Position numbers and translations under genes: made by a program. The notes under the pieces are model-generated. The model was not told the DNA's origin, made no database searches, and was given only the letters and a program-made list of their open reading frames with translations. Positions 1 through 7,469 of a stretch of 64,000 nt of DNA are shown here, one piece after another. This DNA is from Melioribacter sp051488665 (GTDB lineage Bacteria; Bacteroidota; Ignavibacteria; Ignavibacteriales; Melioribacteraceae): the NCBI RefSeq assembly GCF_051488665.1, contig NZ_JBPSEG010000002.1:186001-250000 (forward strand). Reading direction: 5' to 3'. The first letter of the stretch is position 1, and each line of letters begins with the position of its first letter.

Positions 1-2150
1 CTGTCGAGTATGAACGCGAAATCCCTGTATACTTTCGGGAACTTCAACAATTCCTTGAATTCAGGCGCTCCGCGTTCAACCGATTTAATATTGTCGAGGT
101 CGAAAACTGCGACAAATACGTCCTGCTCAATTTCGAAAGGTTTCAGCAATTCGTCGTTCAATTTGCCGGCGCGTACAATTACAGCTTCGTCAATAAGCAT
201 TTCCATACCGTATTCGAATTTATCCGAATCGATACGTTTGATTTCATATTCGACGCCGGGTAAATATTTATTCAGAAACGCCGCAGCAAATCCTTTGAGG
301 TCGAAGAAATCGAATTTTCTTTCTTTTTCGTACCATTCGTCTTCAATAGCGTTTCCCGTCAATCCTATTATCAAATGCTCGCTCTCTTTGAAGTCATCGA
401 AAGAATTAATTTCATCGTTGATTCTTTCGAACACTTTTCCGATTTCAAAAAGCTGGAGATTTTTTTCGTTCACTTTGATGTTATTCGAAATAGCCTGCAG
501 CATGCCGGGAATCAACGAGGGTCGCAAATGAGACATCTCCGCGCTTTGCGGATTCAATACGCCGAGCGGATTGCCGTATTCTTTTGCAAGTTCTTCTCTG
601 AGAAGAGAATTTGTCAGTATTTCATAGAAACCGAGGGCGTTTAAAATATTTCTGATTCTGTCGTTGTTTTCCGACTGATCGACTTTTTCTTCGAGAGTAA
701 CCGAAATTTTCTCTACTTCGGGTATTTTATCGTAGCCGTAAATTCTGGCTACTTCTTCGATCAAATCGATTTCCCTTTCGATGTCGTGTCTGTAAGAGGG
801 GACTTCCAGATTCACTGATTCGTCCGATTCGTTCACTCCGAAACCAAGATTTACAAATATTTTTTTGACTGTTTCTTTATCGACGTCGTAACCGAGTATT
901 CTTTTAATTCTTGCGTATCTTAATTCGACATTTTTTGTGGGAAACGGTTTGGGATAGGCGTCGATTTCGGATTTGCATACATTGCCGCCCGTAGTCATAG
1001 CAATCAACTGAGCAGCGCGCTTTGCCGCCCAAACGGTAATGTTATAGTCGGCTCCTCGTTCAAACCGGTACGACGCGTCAGTCTGCAGTCCCAGTCTTTT
1101 TGCCGTTTTTCTTACGGATGAGGGATTAAAGAAAGCGCTTTCGATCAAAATGTTTTTTGTTTCAGGAGTCACTTCCGAATTTTCGCCTCCCATAACGCCT
1201 GCAATTGCAACGGATCTTTCCGCATCGCAAATCATCAAATCCGTTTCCGAAAGTATTCTTTCTTTAGAATCGAGCGTTACAAATTTTTCGCCTTCGCGAG
1301 CTTTTTTAACCACGATTTTTTTGCCTGCCAATTTATCGAGGTCGAACGCGTGAAGAGGCTGCCCGACTTCGTACAAAACAAAATTCGTTACGTCCACAAC
1401 GTTATTGATCGGGCGCAGTCCGATACTTTCGATTCTTCTTTTCAGCCACTCCGGCGATTCTTTTATTTCAACATTCAAAACAACTTTTGCAACGTAGCGC
1501 GGACAATTTTCAGCGTCGATAATTTCTACCGAAGCATATTCAGATGACTGCCCGTCGGTTTCATCCAATTTAATTTCGGGCATATTTAATTTCCTGTCGA
1601 ATAATGCCGCCAAATCCCTTGCAATTCCGATATGGCTCAGTGCGTCCGCCCGGTTGGGAGTAATCGCTATATCTAAAACAACGTCGTCCAGATTCATTAC
1701 TTTCGAAAAAGGCGTTCCCGGCTCGAGCGAAGAATCGAGCACCATAATGCCTTCGTGATTGTCGCTTATTTCAAGTTCTTTTTCCGAGCAGATCATCCCC
1801 TCGGAGACTTCGCCGCGTAATTTCACTTTTTCGATCTTTAATCCGTTTGAAGGAATGACGGCGCCTATTTTTGCAAACGGCACTTTTTGTCCTTCGGCTA
1901 CATTAGGCGCGCCGCAAACCACGCTGTAATCTCGGCTGCCGTCGTTTACGATACAGAGCGAAAGTTTGTCGGCATTCGGATGTTTTCTTCTTTCTTTAAC
2001 ATAGCCGACGACAATATTATCATAAATTTTAGCCTGATCGATTACTTCATCAACTTCAAGTCCGGCATAAGTAAGTTTATCGACAATCTGTTCAACATTA
2101 ATATCCCGGAGGTCGATATAATCTTTAAGCCAGTTAAGAGAAACTTTCAT
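1..2150 (-). CDS. pheT: Phenylalanyl-tRNA synthetase beta subunit, 3' end outside window
   Basis: This encodes the beta chain of the cytoplasmic alpha2-beta2 enzyme that charges tRNA-Phe. An open minus-strand frame begins at the ATG at 2148-2150 (protein starts MKVSLNWLKDYIDL, the usual PheT N-terminus) and runs off the left edge. About 716 codons are present out of the roughly 800 usual for the family, so the C-terminal ferredoxin-fold anticodon-binding domain is probably outside the window. A GGGTGA-type ribosome binding site precedes the ATG. The gene lies 13 nt after pheS, so the two are almost certainly co-transcribed. Identification is by N-terminal motif, length and pairing with pheS. 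Confidence 0.95.
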   Translation of the reverse strand, partial: MKVSLNWLKDYIDLRDINVEQIVDKLTYAGLEVDEVIDQAKIYDNIVVGYVKERRKHPNADKLSLCIVNDGSRDYSVVCGAPNVAEGQKVPFAKIGAVIPSNGLKIEKVKLRGEVSEGMICSEKELEISDNHEGIMVLDSSLEPGTPFSKVMNLDDVVLDIAITPNRADALSHIGIARDLAALFDRKLNMPEIKLDETDGQSSEYASVEIIDAENCPRYVAKVVLNVEIKESPEWLKRRIESIGLRPINNVVDVTNFVLYEVGQPLHAFDLDKLAGKKIVVKKAREGEKFVTLDSKERILSETDLMICDAERSVAIAGVMGGENSEVTPETKNILIESAFFNPSSVRKTAKRLGLQTDASYRFERGADYNITVWAAKRAAQLIAMTTGGNVCKSEIDAYPKPFPTKNVELRYARIKRILGYDVDKETVKKIFVNLGFGVNESDESVNLEVPSYRHDIEREIDLIEEVARIYGYDKIPEVEKISVTLEEKVDQSENNDRIRNILNALGFYEILTNSLLREELAKEYGNPLGVLNPQSAEMSHLRPSLIPGMLQAISNNIKVNEKNLQLFEIGKVFERINDEINSFDDFKESEHLIIGLTGNAIEDEWYEKERKFDFFDLKGFAAAFLNKYLPGVEYEIKRIDSDKFEYGMEMLIDEAVIVRAGKLNDELLKPFEIEQDVFVAVFDLDNIKSVERGAPEFKELLKFPKVYRDFAFILD

Positions 2151-2163
2151 TTAATCACCCTGA

Positions 2164-3153
2164 TTAGAATTGATTTAAAAAGCGTAAATCGCTGTCGAAT
2201 AAAATTCTTATATCGTCGATGCCGTATTTTCTCATGGCGGTTCTTTCGATGCCCATGCCGAAAGCATAGCCGACGTATTCTTCGGGATCGATGCCTACAT
2301 TTTTCAAAACATTCGGGTCGACCATGCCGCAGCCTAAAACCTCGAGCCATCTGCCTTCTTTTCCTTTAGGCTGCCACCAGACGTCCATTTCGGCGCTCGG
2401 CTCGGTAAACGGGAAAAAGCTTGTTCTGAATCTGTATTTAACGTCGTGTCCGAAATACTGTTTAATGAAAGAAACGAGTGTGCCTTTCAATTCTGCAAAT
2501 GTAACGTCTTTATCTACATAGAGACCTTCGACCTGATGAAACAGACAATAGCTCTTGGCGCTTATAGCCTCGTTTCTGAAAACTTTACCCGGCATAATCG
2601 CCCTTATCGGCGGTTTCTTTTGACTCATCAATCGGATTTGTACCGGGGATGTATGAGTACGCAGGAGGAATTTATCGTTAATAAAAAAAGTATCCTGCAT
2701 ATCGCGCGCGGGATGGTCTTCCGGAAAATTGAGCGCTTCGAAATTATTATAATCCGACTCTACTTCGGGTCCTTCGTAAACCGAGAAACCGAGCCCTTTG
2801 AAAATCGATTTGATTTCGTCGAGAGTTTGCGTAATCAAGTGCTTGCTGCCGATTTGTCTTTCCCTGCCGGGCAATGTAACGTCAACGAAACTTTCCGATT
2901 TCTTTTTTTGCGCTTCGAGCCTTTCTTTAAGCTCTTCGAATACAGACTGCGTATAAGTTTTTAATTCGTTGAGAATTTTGCCTACGTTTCTTTTTTCATC
3001 GGGCGAAAGTTTTTTGAATTCCTCGAAGAAATTCTGGATAATTCCTTTGCGGCTGAGAAATTTAAGGCGCAGTTCTTCGAGGGATTTGAGGTCGTGGACT
3101 TTTGAGACGAGCGAGTCGAATTCTTTTCTGGCTTCAGTAATTTTATCGATCAT
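2164..3153 (-). CDS. pheS: Phenylalanyl-tRNA synthetase alpha subunit
   Basis: The catalytic alpha chain of PheRS activates phenylalanine and transfers it to tRNA-Phe. The 329-residue protein has the usual N-terminal coiled coil (about residues 1-90) followed by the class II synthetase core. Visible class II landmarks are the motif 2 region around LLRTHTSPVQIRLM and the C-terminal motif 3 GFGMGIERTAMRKYG equivalent (here YAFGMGIERTAMRKYG). Length matches the family. It follows rplT across a strong terminator, so it may have its own promoter or depend on read-through, and it is followed at once by pheT. Confidence 0.97.
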   Translation of the reverse strand: MIDKITEARKEFDSLVSKVHDLKSLEELRLKFLSRKGIIQNFFEEFKKLSPDEKRNVGKILNELKTYTQSVFEELKERLEAQKKKSESFVDVTLPGRERQIGSKHLITQTLDEIKSIFKGLGFSVYEGPEVESDYNNFEALNFPEDHPARDMQDTFFINDKFLLRTHTSPVQIRLMSQKKPPIRAIMPGKVFRNEAISAKSYCLFHQVEGLYVDKDVTFAELKGTLVSFIKQYFGHDVKYRFRTSFFPFTEPSAEMDVWWQPKGKEGRWLEVLGCGMVDPNVLKNVGIDPEEYVGYAFGMGIERTAMRKYGIDDIRILFDSDLRFLNQF

Positions 3154-3171
3154 TGCCTTACCTGAGAATTT

Positions 3172-3213
3172 AAAAAAATTCCCTTCCGTATCGTAAAATT
3201 CGATACGAAAGGG
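3172..3213 (-). terminator. Intrinsic terminator after rplT
   Basis: Read on the minus strand, two 13-base arms (plus-strand 3181-3193 and 3201-3213) form a long stem with one mismatched pair and a 7-base loop, followed by a run of T (plus-strand A-run 3172-3178). It lies just after the rplT stop codon and before pheS. It should end the thrS-infC-rpmI-rplT transcript or act as a partial barrier in front of pheST. Confidence 0.85.
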
Positions 3214-3222
3214 AGGGTAAAA

Positions 3223-3570
3223 TTAATTAATCGCGAATTTAACTATTTCTGAAAAAGCCTGCGGATTTTCCACAGCCAGATTAGCTAACACTTTGCGATT
3301 GATAAGAATTCCTTTTTTGTTCAACGCATCTATCAGTCGCGAATAAGTAGTACCGTTTTGACGAGCTGCGGCATTAATACGAACTATCCAGAGCGAACGG
3401 AATTCTCTCTTTTTGGCTTTACGATCTCTGTAAGCATATTGCAGACCTTTTTCGACATGGTGCTTTGCGACAGTATAAACTTTACTGCGCGCACCCCAGT
3501 AACCTTTGGCCAACTTAAGAATCTTCTTACGTCTTTGTTTCGACGCAACGTGATTTACTGAGCGTGGCAT
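3223..3570 (-). CDS. rplT: 50S ribosomal protein L20
   Basis: L20 binds 23S rRNA early in assembly of the large ribosomal subunit. The 115-residue, strongly basic protein begins MPRSVNHVASKQRRKKILK and contains the family signature region around YAYRDRKAKKREFRSLWI, at the usual length. The start has an AGGAGAGG ribosome binding site. It follows rpmI by 13 nt in the conserved infC-rpmI-rplT arrangement. In other bacteria this operon is repressed by L20 itself; no leader structure of that kind was recognised here. Confidence 0.98.
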   Translation of the reverse strand: MPRSVNHVASKQRRKKILKLAKGYWGARSKVYTVAKHHVEKGLQYAYRDRKAKKREFRSLWIVRINAAARQNGTTYSRLIDALNKKGILINRKVLANLAVENPQAFSEIVKFAIN

Positions 3571-3583
3571 TTCTTTTCCTCTC

Positions 3584-3778
3584 CTATTGTTGTATCAAAA
3601 CTTTAATTCGTTTTGAATCGGCTTTCGAAACCAAAGTCGATTTACGCAAATTTCTTTTTCTTTTTCTCGACTTGGAAGTAAGAATATGAGACTTATAAGC
3701 TTTGTTGCGTTTGATTTTACCGCTGCCAGTAACTCTGAAAGTTTTAGCGGCTCCTCGATTACTTTTCATTTTTGGCAT
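3584..3778 (-). CDS. rpmI: 50S ribosomal protein L35
   Basis: Small basic protein (64 residues) of the large ribosomal subunit. It begins MPKMKSNRGAAKTFRVTGSG, the standard L35 start, and carries the central HILTSKSRKRKR segment. An AGGTGA ribosome binding site precedes the ATG. It sits 12 nt after infC and 13 nt before rplT, in the conserved operon order. Confidence 0.98.
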   Translation of the reverse strand: MPKMKSNRGAAKTFRVTGSGKIKRNKAYKSHILTSKSRKRKRNLRKSTLVSKADSKRIKVLIQQ

Positions 3779-3790
3779 CTTGTCACCTAT

Positions 3791-4318
3791 CTATTTTTTC
3801 TTTTTCCCTTTTTGCGGTGCTAATATGGCATGCATCGCTCTGCCTTCAAACTTGGGTTCCTGCTCAACTTTTGCCACGTCGGACAATTTATCGATAAATT
3901 TTCTCAGGAGTTCCTCGCCAATTTCCGTATAAGCCAGTTCACGACCTTTGAAAATAACCGACACTTTAACTTTGTTGCCGTCTTCAATAAATTTAACCGC
4001 GTGACGCGCTTTGAACTCGAAATCGTGAGTATCCGTATTCGGATGCAGACGGATTTCTTTTAAAACTGTAACCTGTTGTTTTTTCTTTTGCATTTTTTCG
4101 CGTTTTTGCTGCTCGTAAACAAACTTGCCATAATCAATTATTTTACATACAGGCGGTTTAGCCTGCGGAGCAATTTCAACCAAATCCATTCCAGCTTCAC
4201 GAGCTCTGTTTAATGCTTCTTTGACGGAAACGATTCCGACTTGTTCGCCTTTTTCATCAATTAAACGAATTTCGGGAGCTCTGATTTCTTCGTTCACCCG
4301 GTGTTTTACTTGTGCGAT
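3791..4318 (-). CDS. infC: Translation initiation factor IF-3, probable ATC start codon
   Basis: IF-3 binds the 30S subunit, prevents premature 50S joining and checks the initiation codon. The sequence contains the N-domain signature VNEEIRAPEIRLID and a C-domain with the VSVIFKGRELAY region. A GTG at 4295-4297 would start just before NEEIR, but homologues normally have several residues before it. Reading upstream in frame gives ATC GCA CAA GTA AAA CAC CGG GTG, with a stop two codons further up. An AGAGG ribosome binding site lies 6 nt before the ATC at 4316-4318. The ATC start is therefore preferred (175 residues). Many infC genes use such a codon (AUU in E. coli) because IF-3 rejects it, giving autoregulation. 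The start lies 11 nt after thrS. Confidence 0.93.
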   Translation of the reverse strand: MAQVKHRVNEEIRAPEIRLIDEKGEQVGIVSVKEALNRAREAGMDLVEIAPQAKPPVCKIIDYGKFVYEQQKREKMQKKKQQVTVLKEIRLHPNTDTHDFEFKARHAVKFIEDGNKVKVSVIFKGRELAYTEIGEELLRKFIDKLSDVAKVEQEPKFEGRAMHAILAPQKGKKKK

Positions 4319-4329
4319 ATACTACCTCT

Positions 4330-6267
4330 TTAATTGTGATTAATTCTGTTTTCTATTTCGTTTTGTAATAGTTCAATAAATTCTTCAATCGAGCGGGAGC
4401 CCTGGTCGCCGACTTTATGGCGTCTTACGGAAACCGTTCCGCTCTCTTTTTCTTTTTCTCCTACTATCGCCATATAAGGCACTTTATTTGTTTCCCAATC
4501 GCGTATTTTATAACCGATTTTTTCGTTTCTTTCGTCGAGATGGGAAATAATTCCCGCATCAAGCAATTTTTTGTGCACTTCCGCGGCATAGTCAAAATAA
4601 TTTTGAGAAACCGGAATAATTGCAACCTGAACGGGAGCGAGCCATGTCGGGAAAGCTCCCGCATAATGCTCGATCAGAATTCCCATAAACCGTTCGATTG
4701 AGCCGAGCAGAGCTCTGTGAACCATAAAAGGTCTGTGCTCTTTTCCGTCTTCGCCGATATAACTCATTTCAAATCGTTCGGGCAGATTAAAATCGAACTG
4801 GACGGTGCTCAATTGCCATTCGCGATTAAGCGCGTCTTTAATTTTAATATCGATTTTCGGACCGTAAAATGCTCCGCCGCCTTCGTCCACTTCATAAGTC
4901 AGATTTTCTTTTTCGAGAGCATGCTTGAGCGAATTGGTCGCCTTTTCCCAGATTGCGTCGTCTCCAATTGCATCTTCGGGTTTAGTGGAAACATAAAATT
5001 TCAAATCCTCGAAACCAAAGGAACGCAGCATATAAATCGAGAAGCGGACAACTTCGATAATTTCGTCTTCAATTTGTTCCTGAGTGCAGAAAATATGTGC
5101 GTCGTCCTGAGTAAATCCTCTTACGCGCAAGAGACCGTGCAGTACGCCGCTTTTTTCGTATCGATAAACCGTGCCTAATTCCGCCCACCTGAGCGGCAGA
5201 TCCCGATAGGAGCGGAGTTTCGATTTATAAATCATTATATGAAACGGGCAGTTCATCGGTTTGACGTAATAATTCTGCTCGTCGATACTCATCGGAGCGT
5301 ACATATTTTCCTTGTAGAAAGAAAGGTGACCGCTCGTTTCCCAGAGCCAGCCTTTGCCCATATGAGGCGTATACAATAGATCGTATCCGTTTTTAATATG
5401 TTCGTTGCGCCAGAAAGTTTCGATTGTATTTCTTATGCGAGCGCCTTTAGGATGCCAGTAAATTAATCCCGCGCCTGCTTCTTCGTGAATGCTGAAGAGG
5501 TCGAGCTGTTTGCCCAATTTTCTATGGTCTCTCTTTCTGGCTTCTTCGAGCAATGTAAGGTGGTCTTCGAGCATTTTCTTTTTCGGAAACGAAACGCCGT
5601 AAATTCTTTGAAGTTGTTTGTTGTTTTCGTCCCCGCGCCAGTATGATCCCGATACATTCAAAAGCTTAATGTATTTTATCTTTCCTGTACTCGGCAGATG
5701 CGGACCCGTGCATAAGTCAACAAAATCGCCTTCTTCATAAATACTGATGACGTCTTTCGAGTCGTCGAGTTCGCTCAAAATTTCGAGTTTATAATTGTCG
5801 CCTTTTTTCTTGAAAAATTCGACGGCTTCGTTTTTGCTCAATTCGATTCTCTTAAACGGATTATCCTGTTTGGCAATTTCGAGCATTTTATTTTCGATTT
5901 TCTCGAGGTCCGAATCGCTCAACTTGGAATTGATATCGATATCGTAATAGAATCCTGTTTCTACTGCCGGACCGACTCCGAATTTAGCTTCGGGGAAAAT
6001 CGATTGAATGGCATGCGCCATTAAATGCGATGTGGAATGCCAATAAGTTTCTCTTCCTTCCGGGTCGTTGAAAGTAAGTATTTGCACTTCGGCGTCGTCG
6101 TTTATCTGAGTCGATAAATCTTTTACGGCGCCGTTAATTTTGGCAACGAGAGCCTCCTCGGCAAGGCGTTTGGAAATACTTTCAGCTATCTGCATTGCAG
6201 TTATGCCTTTCGGAAACTCTTTAACCGAGCCGTCGGGGAATTTAATATTTATTTTATCGTTATTCAT
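4330..6267 (-). CDS. thrS: Threonyl-tRNA synthetase
   Basis: This cytoplasmic class II synthetase charges tRNA-Thr and edits mischarged Ser-tRNA. Domains in order are an N-terminal TGS domain (about residues 3-62), the editing domain with HSTSHLMAHA, the class II catalytic core with zinc-ligand region MNCPFH and arginine motif RVRGFTQDDAHIF, and a C-terminal anticodon-binding domain ending near RSIEEFIELL. A TTG at 6280-6282 is open upstream but lies in the tRNA-Val terminator. The ATG at 6265-6267 with an AGGA site 7 nt before it is chosen, giving 645 residues, normal for the family. It is the first gene of thrS-infC-rpmI-rplT. Confidence 0.97.
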   Translation of the reverse strand: MNNDKINIKFPDGSVKEFPKGITAMQIAESISKRLAEEALVAKINGAVKDLSTQINDDAEVQILTFNDPEGRETYWHSTSHLMAHAIQSIFPEAKFGVGPAVETGFYYDIDINSKLSDSDLEKIENKMLEIAKQDNPFKRIELSKNEAVEFFKKKGDNYKLEILSELDDSKDVISIYEEGDFVDLCTGPHLPSTGKIKYIKLLNVSGSYWRGDENNKQLQRIYGVSFPKKKMLEDHLTLLEEARKRDHRKLGKQLDLFSIHEEAGAGLIYWHPKGARIRNTIETFWRNEHIKNGYDLLYTPHMGKGWLWETSGHLSFYKENMYAPMSIDEQNYYVKPMNCPFHIMIYKSKLRSYRDLPLRWAELGTVYRYEKSGVLHGLLRVRGFTQDDAHIFCTQEQIEDEIIEVVRFSIYMLRSFGFEDLKFYVSTKPEDAIGDDAIWEKATNSLKHALEKENLTYEVDEGGGAFYGPKIDIKIKDALNREWQLSTVQFDFNLPERFEMSYIGEDGKEHRPFMVHRALLGSIERFMGILIEHYAGAFPTWLAPVQVAIIPVSQNYFDYAAEVHKKLLDAGIISHLDERNEKIGYKIRDWETNKVPYMAIVGEKEKESGTVSVRRHKVGDQGSRSIEEFIELLQNEIENRINHN

Positions 6268-6280
6268 AATATTCCTAAAC

Positions 6281-6302
6281 AAAAAAAACGGAGCTAACTC
6301 CG
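6281..6302 (-). terminator. Terminator of the tRNA-Val transcript
   Basis: On the minus strand a CGGAG / CTCCG hairpin (plus-strand 6289-6293 and 6298-6302) with a 4-base loop is followed by eight T (plus-strand A-run 6281-6288). It lies 8 nt past the tRNA-Val 3' end and just before the thrS ribosome binding site, so it should separate tRNA transcription from thrS. Confidence 0.8.
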
Positions 6303-6310
6303 ATACTGAG

Positions 6311-6384
6311 TGGGTTCTACAGGACTCGAACCTGTGACCTTCTGCACGTCAAGCAGACGCTCTAGCCAACTGAGCTAAGAACCC
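6311..6384 (-). tRNA. tRNA-Val (anticodon GAC)
   Basis: The 74-nt minus-strand sequence folds into a complete cloverleaf. The acceptor is GGGTTCT paired with AGAACCC plus discriminator A, the D arm is GCTC/GAGC, the anticodon stem TCTGC/GCAGA has loop TTGACGT, and the T arm ACAGG/CCTGT has loop TTCGAGT. The anticodon is GAC (valine). CCA is not encoded. Confidence 0.95.
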
Positions 6385-6458
6385 ATTTAATTTATTTTAA
6401 CACATAAACTTTTTTTTTCTTGTTGAATAATCAATTTTTTGTAAATATAAAATTATTC

Positions 6459-6516
6459 CGAACCTGTGACCTACCCGCCAAAGGCGGGTCGCTCTAGCCA
6501 ACTGAGCTAAGAGCCA
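6459..6516 (-). pseudogene. Truncated tRNA-like sequence (pseudo-tRNA)
   Basis: The 5' part (GGCTCTT, D arm and D loop) and the segment AGGTCACAGGTTCG are nearly identical to the neighbouring tRNA-Val. The anticodon arm is replaced by ACCCGCC-TTT-GGCGGGT, a perfect 7-bp palindrome with a 3-base loop, and read in a 7-base-loop register it lacks U33. The sequence stops matching a tRNA inside the T loop, and no 3' acceptor strand pairs with GGCTCTT. It is therefore unlikely to be a working tRNA. It lies between functional tRNA-Leu and tRNA-Val and is probably co-transcribed with them. Confidence 0.75.
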
Positions 6517-6536
6517 TTTGATTATAAATAAAGACG

Positions 6537-6622
6537 TACCGAGGGCCGGACTCGAACCGGCACGGGTGTAAACACCCACAGGATTTTAAGTCCTGTGCGT
6601 CTACCAATTCCGCCACCCCGGC
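6537..6622 (-). tRNA. tRNA-Leu (anticodon TAA)
   Basis: The 86-nt minus-strand sequence is a class II tRNA with acceptor GCCGGGG/CCTCGGT, anticodon arm ACAGGA/TCCTGT with loop CTTAAAA, variable arm GGGTG-TTTA-CACCC, and T arm GCCGG/CCGGC with loop TTCGAGT. The TAA anticodon and long variable arm identify tRNA-Leu. CCA is not encoded. It is the first gene of the minus-strand tRNA cluster. Confidence 0.95.
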
Positions 6623-6758
6623 AGACATTATGTCAATGAATAATAATCCAAAACGGAATACAAATATAATCTTTTTTTTATCTTTTTTGCAATATATGGT
6701 CAAATAATTGAATTTTCATGCGCAATTTTACTTATATTACCGAATCGTATTTGCAAAG

Positions 6759-6789
6759 AAGCGGTTAAAACATTATTTTTGAACCGCTT
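6759..6789 (+). other. Stem-loop just upstream of the CAT tRNA
   Basis: Perfect 8-bp arms AAGCGGTT (6759-6766) and AACCGCTT (6782-6789) enclose a 15-base AT-rich loop, ending 8 nt before the tRNA 5' end. A possible -10 element TATATT lies at 6733-6738, so the stem-loop would fall in the 5' leader of the precursor. It could aid tRNA processing or act as a weak terminator; the sequence does not decide. Confidence 0.45.
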
Positions 6790-6797
6790 TAAATATT

Positions 6798-6871
6798 GGG
6801 CCCATAGCTCAGTTGGTTAGAGCAGCTGACTCATAATCAGCGGGTCGGAGGTTCAAGTCCTTCTGGGCCCA
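6798..6871 (+). tRNA. tRNA with CAT anticodon (tRNA-Ile2 or tRNA-Met)
   Basis: A 74-nt cloverleaf has acceptor GGGCCCA/TGGGCCC with discriminator A, anticodon stem GCTGA/TCAGC with loop CTCATAA, and T arm GGAGG/CCTTC with loop TTCAAGT. The anticodon is CAT. It is not an initiator, because the first acceptor pair is G-C. C-G pairs at acceptor positions 4 and 5 and a T-loop/stem like that of E. coli tRNA-Ile2 favour the lysidine-modified isoleucine tRNA, but elongator tRNA-Met remains possible. CCA is not encoded. A tandem array of partial copies follows directly. Confidence 0.9.
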
Positions 6872-6884
6872 CAGAAAAAACTTA

Positions 6885-6914
6885 AACCCGGCACTTAATT
6901 TTGCCGGGTTTTTT
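6885..6914 (+). terminator. Terminator of the CAT tRNA (array unit 1)
   Basis: AACCCGGC (6885-6892) and GCCGGGTT (6903-6910) form an 8-bp stem with a 10-base loop followed by T4. It lies 13 nt past the tRNA 3' end and should end the tRNA transcript. Confidence 0.85.
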
Positions 6915-6992
6915 GTTTTTGAAAAATCAGCAGTCGGAGGCCCGTCTAAGTCGGGTAAATTCAAGTCCTTCTGGGCCCACACAAAAAAACAA

Positions 6993-7025
6993 AACCCGGT
7001 AACTAAACTATTGCCGGGTTTTTTT
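6993..7025 (+). terminator. Terminator in array unit 2
   Basis: AACCCGG (6993-6999) and CCGGGTT (7014-7020) form a 7-bp stem followed by T5. It follows the first partial tRNA copy, so any read-through would be stopped again here. Confidence 0.8.
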
Positions 7026-7102
7026 GTTTTTGAAAAATCAGCAGTCGGAGGCCCGTCTGTGTCGGGTAAATTCAAGTCCTTCTGGGCCCACAGAAAAAAC
7101 AA

Positions 7103-7134
7103 AACCCGGTAACTAAACTATTGCCGGGTTTTTT
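7103..7134 (+). terminator. Terminator in array unit 3
   Basis: Same AACCCGG/CCGGGTT stem and loop sequence as unit 2, followed by T4. Confidence 0.8.
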
Positions 7135-7212
7135 GTTTTTGAAAAATCAGCAGTCGGAGGCCCGTCTATGTCGGGTAAATTCAAGTCCTTCTGGGCCCAC
7201 AGAAAAAATTAA

Positions 7213-7245
7213 AACCCGGTAACTAAACTATTGCCGGGTTTTTTT
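7213..7245 (+). terminator. Terminator in array unit 4
   Basis: Same AACCCGG/CCGGGTT stem and loop sequence as units 2 and 3, followed by T5. It precedes the last, truncated tRNA-derived copy. Confidence 0.8.
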
Positions 7246-7372
7246 GTTTTTGAAAAATCAGCTGTCGGAGGCCCGTCTGTGTCGGGTAAATTCAAGTCCT
7301 TCTGAAGTTTACGGAAAAATCTGCAGACCGTTTTCGTAGTCGCCTGTTTTTCTGTTTTGAAATTAATATAAT

Positions 7373-7405
7373 AAAAAACCTCGCTCCGTTTTTCTAAGCG
7401 AGGTT
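7373..7405 (-). terminator. Terminator at the end of the rhamnose/pectin operon
   Basis: On the minus strand AACCTCGCT/AGCGAGGTT arms (plus-strand 7397-7405 and 7377-7385) with an 11-base loop are followed by a T-rich run. It lies about 65 nt past the stop of the CBM9-like gene, the last gene of the minus-strand cluster. Confidence 0.8.
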
Positions 7406-7469
7406 CCCTTTGTTACAATTTATGAAAACGTATTACTTTTAATCCGAATTAAGTATTCGACGTATAAAC

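Larger units (their letters stand above)
6873..7304 (+). repeat. Tandem array of four tRNA-3'-half plus terminator units (~110 bp)
   Basis: Four head-to-tail units follow the CAT tRNA, at 6873-6980, 6981-7091, 7092-7200 and 7201-7304 (the last truncated in the acceptor). Each unit holds an A-rich linker, a terminator hairpin ending in T4-T5, then a copy of the tRNA 3' half. That copy starts at the 3' side of the anticodon loop (AATCAGC), continues as GTCGGAGG, and ends with the T loop and acceptor. Between the T-stem 5' strand and the T loop each copy carries the same 19-nt insert, CCCGTCTnnGTCGGGTAAA, where nn is aa, gt, at and gt in turn. The last 21 bp of units 1-3 match the tRNA 3' end exactly. 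The layout resembles the tyrT repeats of E. coli, which also carry tRNA 3' ends and give rise to rtT RNA. Confidence 0.92.

Noticed and set aside
10..2369. Plus-strand open frames opposite pheT and pheS
   Set aside because: They are shadows of the synthetase genes, low in complexity and without family signatures.
6397..6703. Two short minus-strand open frames over the tRNA cluster
   Set aside because: They lie on tRNA-Leu and the pseudo-tRNA and have no ribosome binding site or recognisable protein family.
6809..7102. Minus-strand open frame with repeated WAQKDLNLPDxDGPPTADFSKTK
   Set aside because: It is an artefact of the tRNA-derived tandem array: it runs antisense through the tRNA, and each protein repeat equals one DNA unit.
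6873..7304. CRISPR-like repeat array
   Set aside because: The units are ~110 bp, contain terminators and tRNA sequence, lack variable spacers, and no cas genes are nearby.
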